Of a stretch of 23,577 nt of DNA, positions 1 to 9,900 are shown piece after piece (position 1 is the first letter of the stretch; each line of letters opens with the position of its first letter). A program made the translations under genes and the position numbers. The notes below the pieces were generated by a model. It saw nothing but the letters and a program-made list of their open reading frames with translations. It was not told the DNA's origin and ran no database searches. The stretch is from Priapulus caudatus (Eukaryota > Priapulida > Priapulimorpha > Priapulimorphida > Priapulidae): contig NW_014578346.1 in assembly GCF_000485595.1 (NCBI RefSeq), positions 89,339 through 112,915 on the forward strand, given 5' to 3'.

Positions 1-396
1 ATATATATATTATGTACGATAACGCTTGTCTCATATAAATTTGATAATGAATAAAATGTTTGATTAATTCTGACTAAATTTTTGACTGAGTTTGCAATTT
101 CACATTGTAATTTTTACTCTCTGTAATCCAGTTTCAATCCATACCAGAACTCGACGGGACTATGGAAAGACGAATAAGATAGTTGTTTCAAACGATTTCA
201 GTATATTTAAATTAGTAAAAATTACAACTCTGCAGACAACACCTTACAGTAACATATTAAATCTCTACACCTCCCCATACCCATCCCTGCAGTTCCTTGA
301 GTATTGAAACCCTTACACAACCACCAATAGTGTCGCAGTACAAAGAATCAGATTAATTCAAACCTAATACATATACGTAATAAAACCAACCCGCGT
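1..396. other. no gene recognised
   Basis: A/T-rich sequence with a short AT dinucleotide run at the left edge. The open frame at 92-307 has no recognisable domain. This could be 3' UTR, intron or intergenic DNA of the dehydrogenase gene. Confidence 0.5.
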
Positions 397-446
397 CTAT
401 TTTTGGGGGTTCGCACTCTGACTCGCTCGTAGGACATAAAAAATCA
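397..446 (-). CDS. candidate terminal exon of the acyl-CoA dehydrogenase
   Basis: After exon 10, the minus strand offers acceptor TTTTCGTGCAG followed by 50 bases that continue in phase as VIFYVLRASQSANPQK and a TAG stop. This would give a 594-residue protein, close to the family's usual length. I do not recognise the tail as conserved and see no AATAAA signal downstream, so the true last exon may lie beyond the left edge. Confidence 0.25.
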
Positions 447-857
447 CTGCACGAAAACACGTACATTTTATCGGTAGAACCCAGCACCTTGCACGAAGGA
501 AGATTTTCATACCTGCTCGTCTGCCTGTTCGATGACTGTAAACTATTATTGAACTAGTCGCCAGCATCAGATATATCATGAAATAATGGGATCATGCCAC
601 TGCAATGATAACGACATAAAAGCAAGTATATGATGTAAAAAATGGTGATATGGTTTCTTGAGAGAGTAATAGATATAGAGAGAGGGAGAGAGCGAGAGAG
701 AGATACAGTGTGAGATAGCATGAGAAAGAGAGAGAGAGCGGGAGAGCAAGAGAGAGACAGCGTAAGACAGTGAGAGAGAAAGAGAGCATGAGAAAGGGAG
801 AGAGAGAGCACGAGAGAGTGAGAGGTGTGTGTATACTATAAGTAGGCAGTGACATAC
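447..857 (-). repeat. intron after exon 10 with GA/CT microsatellite
   Basis: Positions 657-829 are an imperfect GA-rich microsatellite on the plus strand, so CT-rich in the transcript, starting about 30 bp after the exon 10 donor. Long open frames here come only from the repeat. Confidence 0.85.
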
Positions 858-997
858 CGATGTAGGCGCGTGCGAGACTGAAGGAGAAATCTCGCGCCGC
901 CGTCGTCAGCTCATCCATGTGTCCGTGTGCGAAGTCAATGCTACCCTGCGCTGCCATATCCACCGTGCTGCACGCCTCTCTCAGCGCCTCCACCTCC
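858..997 (-). CDS. acdh-11: acyl-CoA dehydrogenase exon 10
   Basis: Acceptor TCGCAG|GGAGG, donor ATCG|GTATGT. Encodes [19 protein letters not shown] through [14 protein letters not shown], the last conserved helices of AidB-like ACADs. It ends in phase 1, so at least one further exon is required. Confidence 0.9.
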
Positions 998-3900
998 CTG
1001 CGACAGGGTACAAGGCGAGATGACGACATCGTGAGCCGTAGCAGCGAGTGACGGTCGCGGCGAGAGAGTAAACAAGTGAACAACACGAGGTAACGCGGTT
1101 CCGTCACCGCTGCACGCCACCGACGCGGACAAATCTACCGATCTCTGCTGGCCTGGTAGCTCTAGCCAATCAGGGTTGTGACGGGATGTTACGAAAACGA
1201 TGATTAGTGGCGTTGTGTAGCAAAGTCGACACTTTCGCGTTCGCGTGTGAAAAACAAAACATGTAAGAACTTCCAACACTAGTGCCACCTAACACGCCCA
1301 ACACTAATAAACAGAAGCAACACTAACGTTAAGACGAATGTTAAGACCGGTGTTAAGACTAATTTTGTTTATGACAACGAGCCCCTGTTAATCTATACGA
1401 GTAAGGTTAGTGATGGAGACGCGGAGGGGGTGGGAGACTGTTGATGGGGGGAAAGAGTTACCTGGCAGGCTCCAGACGCGCGTGGATGTCATCCATGAAG
1501 GCATGGAGCGTGCTGCCGCGGGATTTCATCAGACACCGAAGCACATCCAGTGAAAGCACGTTAGTTGTTCCCTCCCAGATGCTGAGGACCTGCAGGGCAA
1601 AAGTCAACGCTAAAGTCTGCTACGCCACGAGAACGCGCGATCAATACCCAGCACAGATGGCACAACCGATGGTACGAATGACAGTACATTAGTACCGAAA
1701 TATTGCAAGGATCTGAAAAGATGGCAGCAGAGCAGGATGGCAAAATGGCAACAAAGCAAGATGGAGAATAGATATTTATATAAATATATAAATAAATATA
1801 TGCGCAATCAATAAAACAGTGAGCAGCAATGGTGGGAAGTGGTGCGCGGCCATTTGCGGCGACACACGTTCGCTTGTTTTTGCCGCCGTGACGGCACAGA
1901 TAAACAAATACCTGAGCATCCCTGAAGAGCGTCGGTAGACCCGTATCCTCCATGAAACCCTGGCCGCCAAAACTCTCCAGCCCCTCCGAAGCTACCTTCA
2001 TCGCCTAGGTAATGACGCAAAGACAAGAGAACGTTAGATAGAAACTCCCGACCGCGTGTAGCGCACAGCTAATGAATGAGAAAAGGATGGACTGTCAAAA
2101 TGATGTAGATGAAGCAAAACACGGACATATCACCTCGATTACAGACGAAGCAGGTCATATTAGCGATATATAAGAGATATATATATGAGATATACAAGAA
2201 GAGCACTATTAGAATTATGTGATAGTTATTACAAGTTTTAGCATTAAATGCAGGTTTATATCGTGCGGGAATCCAGCGCTCTGCCACACACCATCGCCCG
2301 TGGTCGACTGCCAAGAACACAAGCCTCGTGTCACCTTCCCCCTACCCTTCCCACCCCCACCCCTCTTGGCCTTCACTTGACCTACGGTGAGATAGCTTCG
2401 CGCCTCACACACCTGCTTGGCCGTGTAGAGCTTTACTAGCGGCGTGAGGATTCGCAGCATAAGCATGTCGTGGTCGCTGGCGCCACCTACGTCGTCGAGT
2501 CCCAGCAGACGCCCGACCTCCATGACAAGCAGAAATGCGCCTCGTGTCTCCACCTGGTGGCACGACGTGCAAACAAAATCACGATGCTGTCACGAGGATA
2601 TTTTACGCTATCACGAGATTTGTGAAGTATATATATATATATATAATATATATATAATTATACATTAGAACCCGAAAACTAACCCAAAAAATAACCCTAA
2701 TAGAATTTAAAACCGGTCGTCGACCCGAAACGAAATCTTCTTCAGTACCTCAAGTCTCGCTAATGTTTGCATGTGCAGCGGATGATCACAGATCAGCTTG
2801 CCGAATGCTGTTCTCTTGGTACTGTAGTCTCGCGACAGACTGATCATCCTGAGTGAACAACGACAGCAGCAGCGACAGCCATTAATTAATGATCAATGGC
2901 TAACGATCGTACATCATCATCGTTGTCGTGTGTCAACTACAGTTGGGTCACGATCAGTCAAGCAATAAATAGTTAGTAATCGTTAACTCCTTGAAGCTAC
3001 GAGTGTACTATAAATCTACGATTATGTATTCAAAAATGAGCCTACCATAAATTGTGCATGCAAGTCATGAGTACACTACGAAACAATGACTGTAAATATA
3101 ATACATATGAACTCTTAGCTTACTATAAAATGTTTATAGTTATTACTGTATAAATACTGTTACAAAACTATGATTGTGAACGTAAATATCATCAACTTCA
3201 ATATTATATTGTCCGACGACAGCATAAATTCCGCTTGGCAGGATTGTTAAACGACAAACTTATCACATATTTATCTATCTTATCACACTAGAAGGAGGCA
3301 CGTGTCAAGGACAGAGTTTGTGAGGATGAATGATAGGGATACATGTATACCAGCCTTTCCACGTATTCATTCCATGATTGTGATATTTTATTCTAACAGC
3401 ACTAACCACAGATATGATTTCAAAAATCGTTTTCGTTGCCTAAATATTATCATAAATCGCATAGATGCACATCTTACACAACTTATCTCATATTACAAAT
3501 AAATGATAGCATTCCACACACTACCATGGTCTATTCTGATCGAATATCGATTGACAGGACACAGTAAATGATCACATCTCACTCGTAAAAGCAGCAAAAT
3601 TAAAATGAGACGCACGTGCTCATTCTCTTAGACCTCACCTGCGCATTCCTGCGACGGCCGATACACTGTTATGCAGTCGCGTTATTGTCAACATTGGCAC
3701 GATGCCAAGTACTCCGCTTCCCTCCTCGCCCACCTACGAAGCCACAACCATGTGTTAAAAAACCTGCTGATCTCTGTAAGAGTGTAAACTTAGTGTAGTT
3801 TATGTTTACTCTTGGTTCACCCTGTATGATAAATGTATAGCCTGTACAGTGGCGCCATCTACAGTGAAAAATAAACGGGAACATATCAATCCGCCCACCG

Positions 3901-6900
3901 TGTAATGAAACCGTAGTGTTGTGTGTTTCCTTCTCTCCCGCGTCTACCTTCGTTACTATGACTGCCCAATCAACAATCTCACGCTAGTACATGACGGCGA
4001 GAAGGAGAGAAGAAATGCAGTGAGAAATAGGTAATTAGTGAGCATTTGGAATGAGGGAAAGAGGGAAGGAAAGGGAAAATGGGAGAGATACAGACAGAAA
4101 AGGGAGATTAGGAGAGAGAGAGAGGGAGAGAGAGAGGAGCAAGAGAGAGAGAGAGAGAGAGGAGAGAGAGAAAAGGGAAGGAGGGAGAGGGGAGAGTGAG
4201 TGAGTGATATATGCAATGCCTGGCCGCTATTTGACACATATTAAATATTGAAAATGTACCTTGTGAGCAACAGCACCATCTAGTATCAACTCTGCAGTCG
4301 GCAGTTGTCTGGTGCCTAACTTGTCCTTCAGGCGTTCAACTGTTATGTTATTCAGCTTGCCGGATTCATCTCTGGTTTCCAGGTAGAAGAGAGATAGACC
4401 CTTCGAACCTTTCTTAACGAGAAAACAAGGCTTTTAAGCTATAGTCAATTTGTCTAAAAAGTTTCACAATCAAATTCATTTGATGTAAAATCAACCCAGG
4501 ACATATTGTGTATGTGTGTGTACATACATACATGCATGCATGCATGCACACGTATGCATGTGTGTATGCGTAGATGTGATTGTGAGTGTGTAAGCATGGA
4601 TGCGACTGTACTTGCGTGTACATACATGCGTGCGTGCATGCACCCATGAGTGTGGCGCGCGCGTACCTAGACGTGCAGGCGTGATTGTTTGATCAGATTT
4701 CAGATCGTCACCACTCTGACTTCCATTTCATTTTTCGGAGCAAACATAGATCAACCATCATTCCTAATCATTCACGGTTAGCAGCATTTATATCTAAACA
4801 AACTCAACTAGGTATTTACCAAACTGATTGCTATCACAACCTTCTTTTTACAAATATTTAGCAAGTCCAAAGTCAGTCCAACTAGTGCAGTTGCCGTGAC
4901 GACGAGTGCAAACAATCACGAATCTAATCACATTTTACTCTCAGTGTATAGTAAACATAAATTTCTCGCACCGTCTAAGCACACCACATTCGTACCTGCA
5001 ACTAAGTTGGAATAATAAGGTCATTGTTAGAAACATTGCAGCTCTATGACAAAGACTACTTGGGGACGTCACATAGCTGACCCAATTTCTCTGGGGAGGG
5101 GGGGGGAAGCCACGTGGGGGTTGTGTTCTGGACAGGTGACCGCAGTCAATTCGGCAGTGACCACCTCTGGAAGAGGAACTGCCCCCCTGCCCTCCTTACA
5201 AGCTATGACCTCGCTTCATAAACACACGACTAGTGCTACTAAAGGACGTGGAAAGAGTTAGGCCCAAGGAATAATGGCTAAGACCATAGACAACGTTAGG
5301 AACCCAAGTATTCTCCCCACAACCCCTACGATAGCACACTACAACATTAGTATATGTCCATGCACCGAGGCAGCCTGTAAAAATAAGCCCACTCGCGAAA
5401 AATAGCAAGAGCGCATGCAAGCGCCAATCTCAACCCCTGCATGTTTGTAATGGCAGCACCCTTGAGTCTCACTAGCTCCACCAATTCAGCCCTTCGCTCC
5501 GCCACGGGGGCTACACCAAAAAATATCCAGGAAACGAATACTGAATCTTAGCTCACTAGCACATATGTTATCTCTATTTCAATATGGATGCAGATCAGTG
5601 ATGCAGATGTTTATCATACAATCGTTTGCATTCCACAAATGACTCAATTTGGCGACTTGTTAACTCAAGTTAAGGTGAACTGAGCTTGAACTTTGAGTGG
5701 CGAGGCTAAAACCAACGCGTTAATCTTACGATTACGATTTATCTTGCTGGCGAGGATAATGTTTTTCTCGTACTGCACGCTGCGGCACGGCAAACCAACC
5801 TGCAAAGACCTGCCACCTTCCCCCCACGTACTTTCTCCACATCGTGGCAGAGCGATAGAGCTAGCCTTCCACCTGTTCTCTCACGGGCTTTCCTTTCTCT
5901 GCATCAGCCAGAGCGATAGAGCTAAGACCTTTTCCCACCTGTTCCTCCCACCCCGATTCCTTCTTCTTGAATCGTGGCGGAGCCGATAGAGCTGCTTCCC
6001 CACCTGTTCCTCCCACGCTTCCTTCTCCGCATTGGGCGGCGCGGAGGTGGGGCCGGGGGGGGGGCTGGGTTGGGGTGTGGGTTGGGGTGTGTCGTGCGAG
6101 CTCACCTGACTGCACCCGTGGCGGAAGCGAATAGAGTGGCTTCACCTGTTCCTCCACGCTTCTATCTCCGATCGTGACAGAGCGAGTAGAGCTTAGCCTT
6201 CCCACCTGTTCTACACGCTTCCTTCTCTGCATCAAGCGGGGATAGATGCTAGCCTTCCCAACCTTGTTCCTCTCCGCGTTCTTCTCTGCATCGCAGCCAG
6301 GAGCTATAGAGCTAGCCTTCCCACCTGTTCCTGCCAACGCTTCCTTCTCTGCATGCGTGCGCGAGCATAGAGCTAGCCTTCACCTGTTCCTCCCACGCTT
6401 CCTTCTCCGCATCGTGGCGAGCGTATAGAGCTGCGCTTCCCACCTGTCCTCCCACGTTCGTTCTCCGCATCGTACGAGTGAATAGAGCTAGCCTTCCCAC
6501 CTGTCTCCACGCTTCCTTCTCCGCATCCCAGCGGAGCGATAGAGCTAGCCTTCCCACCTGTTCCTCCCACGCTTCCTTCTCCGCATCGTGGCGGAGCGAT
6601 AGAGCTAGCTTCAACCTGTTCTCCACGTTCCTTCTCTGCATCCCAGCGGAGCGATAGAGCTAGCCTTCCCACCTGTTCCTCCCACGCTTCCTTCTCCGCA
6701 TCCCAGCGGAGCGATAGAGCTAGCCTTCCCACCTGTTCCTCCCACGCTTCCTTCTCCGCATCGCGGAGTGTAGAGCTTAGCCTTCCACTGTTCTCCCACG
6801 CTTCCTTCTCCGCCATCCCAGCAGAGTGAATAGAGTAGCCTATCCCACCTGTTCCATCACCACGCCTTCCTTCTCACATCCCCCCCCAGCGGAGCGATAG

Positions 6901-9900
6901 AGCTAGCCTTCCCACTGGTTCCTCCGCACGCTTCCTTCTGTCCAACATCCCAGCGAGCGACTAAGAGTTAGCCTTCCCATCTGTTCCTTCACGTTCACTT
7001 CTCTGGCATCGCCAGCAGGTGATAGAGCTAGGCCTTTTCCCACCTGTTCCTCCCACGCTTCCTCTCCGCATCCACAGCGCAGCGAGCGATAGAGCTAGCC
7101 TTTCCCATCCTGTCCTCCCACGCTTCCTTCTCACATCCCCCCAGCGGGGTGATAGAGCTACGCTTCCCACCTGTCCTGCACATCTCCTTCTCCGCATCCA
7201 GACGCGCGTGATAAGAGCCTTCCCACCTGTTTCTCCACGCTTCCTTTCTCCGCCATCCAGCAGGAGTGATAGAGCTAGCCGCCCCCCCCATTCCCACCTG
7301 TTCTCCCACGCTTCCTTGCTTCACATCCTTAGCGGAGCGGATTAGAGGCTAGCTTCCCACCTGTTTCCTCCCACGCTTCCTTCTCCACATCAGCGGAGCG
7401 AATAGAGTATAGCCTTACCATTCTGTTCCCTTCACGCTTCCTTCTCTGAATCCAGCAGAGTGATAGAGCTAGACCTTCCACATGTTCCTCCACGCTTCCT
7501 TCTCGCATTCCAGCAGAGCGATTTAGAGCTAGGCCTTCCCACCTGTTCCTCGCACGCTTCCTTCTCCGCATATGGTGGAGCGATCAGGCTAGCCTTCCCA
7601 CCTTGTTGCGTACCCCCGCTTCCTTCTCACACCCGCGGAGCGATAGAGCTAGCCTTCCCATCCTGTTTCCTCCTTTACCTTCACTTCTCTGCATCGTGGC
7701 CGGACGCGATAGAGCTAGCCTTCCCACTGTTCCTCCACGGCTTCTTCTCCGCTCATTCGTAGCGGAGCGCATAGAGTAGGCCTTCCCACCTGTTCCTCCC
7801 CACGCTTCTTCTCTGCGATCGTCGGCGAGCGATAGAGCTAGCCTTACCCAACCTGTTCCTCCACGCTTCCCTTTTCTCTGCATCCCAGCGGAGCCGATGA
7901 GTAGCCTTCCCACCTGTTCCTCCCTCGCTTCTTCTAAGCATGTGCGGGTGATAGATGCTAGCCTTCCCATCTGTTCCTTCCCCGCTTGCTTCTCCGGCAT
8001 CCGCGGAGCTGGAATAAAGTTAGTCCTTCCCACTGTGTTTCCACACTTCCTGTCTCGTGCACCAGCGGAAGTGATAGGGAGCTAAGCCTTACCCACCTTG
8101 TTCTCCCCACACTTCCTTCTCCGCATCCCAGCGGAGTGCTAGAGCTACCTTCACCACCTGTTTCCTCCACAGCTTTCTCTTCTTCGGCATCTTCCACGGA
8201 GCGATAGAGCTAGGCCATTCCAACTGTTCCTCCCAGCTTCCGTTCTCGCGCATCGTGATCAGCAAAGCGATCGAGAGTGTCTTCCCACCTTGTTACTCCC
8301 ACGCATTCCTTTCTTCGGATCCAGCGGGAGCCGATTTAGAGCTAGCCTTCCCACTCGTTCTCTCCCACGGCTTCCTTCTCCGCATAGTGACAGACGCGAT
8401 AGAGCTTATTTCTTTCCCACCTGTTCCTCACACGCTTCCTTTCCTGCATCCCAGCGGAGCGAATAGAGCTGCCTTCCACCTGTTCCTCCCACACTTCCTT
8501 CTCCGCATCAGCGGAGTGAACTGAGCTGCCTTCCCAGGGCCATGCTTCTCCACACTTATTTCTCCGCAGTCCAGCGGTGTGAGTGAACGGCTAGCCTTCC
8601 CTTGTTCCTCCCTCCGTCCTTCTCCGCCATACGTGGGAACGGAGCGATAGAGCTAATCTTCCCACCTGTTCCTACGGGCCACCCGCTATTCCTTCTCTGC
8701 ATGCCCAGCGTTCAGCGCATAGAGCTAGCTATCCACCCTGTTCCTCCACGGCTTCCTTCTCCGGCAATCCAGGCGGAGCGATTAGAGCTGCCTTCCCACC
8801 TTGTTCTCCACACGCTTCCTTTCTCCGCATCAGGGGCGATAGAGGCTAGCTGTCCACCTGTTCTCCACGTCTTCCTTCTCCGCATCCGCGAGCGGATAGA
8901 GCTAGCCTTCCGCACTGTTCCTCCCGCTTCCTCTCCGCATCCCAGCGGAGCTGATATAGACTAGCCTTCCACCTGTTCTCCACGCTTTCTTCTAGCATCG
9001 TGGCGGAGCGATAGAGCTTAGCCTTCCCACTGTTCCTCCCACGCTTCCTTCTCTGATCGTGGCGGAGCGATAGAGCTAAGCCTTCTCGTTCGCTTTTCTT
9101 ATGTTCGTGGCTTTTAGAGCCGATAGACTAGCCCTCCAACCTGTTCCTCCACGCTTCATTCTCACTTCTAGACTAGTCTTCCACTGTTCCTACCCACGCT
9201 TCCGTTTCTCTGCATCCCAGCGGTAGCCGATAGAGCTAGCTTCCACCTGTTCCTCCCACCGCTTCCTTCTCCGCATACGTGCGAGAGCGATGGAGCTAGG
9301 CCGTTCTCCGCTCTTTCCTTCTCGCTTATTCGTGGCCGGAGCGTGGAAGAGTGCCTTCTCTACGTTCCTTTCTCCCTTTCGTGGCCAGGAGCGATTAGAG
9401 CGCCTTCCACCTGTTCTCCCACGCTTCCTTCTCTGCATCGTAGCGGAGCAAAGCGCTGCGCGTGTAGAGACAGAGCTAGCTAGCTTTCTCACCTGCTTCG
9501 GCCGGTCGTCAGCGTCGGCGACCCTGGCGAGAGTGAAGGCCATGTTGGCGTCGGTGGCCGACGTGAACCACTTGTATCCGTAGAGCCTGAACGATCCGTC
9601 GCGGTGCGGCTTAGCCAGCGTCTCTGTTCCCGTTCCTGCGAACGGAGCGACGGATCAGCATTCGTGTTCCGTGTCACGTTGGGATCGGGATTTCAATGAT
9701 GGTTTTACGATTAGGCTTAGGGTTAAGGTTAGGAATAGGTTGGGGACAAGGATTAGGGGTTAGGGTTAGAGCTAGGTGAGGTTATGGTTAGGGATTAGGG
9801 TTAGAGCTAGGTGAGGTTATGGTTAGGGATTAGGGTTAGGTTATGGTAATAATCAGGAGGTTATGGCTAGGTTAGGCTTAGTGAAAAAAATAGGGAGAAG

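Noticed and set aside
5780-9492. CRISPR-like regular array
   Set aside because: The 60-bp units are contiguous with no unique spacers, and the locus is a eukaryotic intron.
5861-9543. Many Arg/Glu-rich frames of 60-160 residues on the minus strand, and proline-rich ones on the plus strand
   Set aside because: All come from the 60-bp tandem unit, which is open in two minus-strand frames; indels between units scramble any protein.
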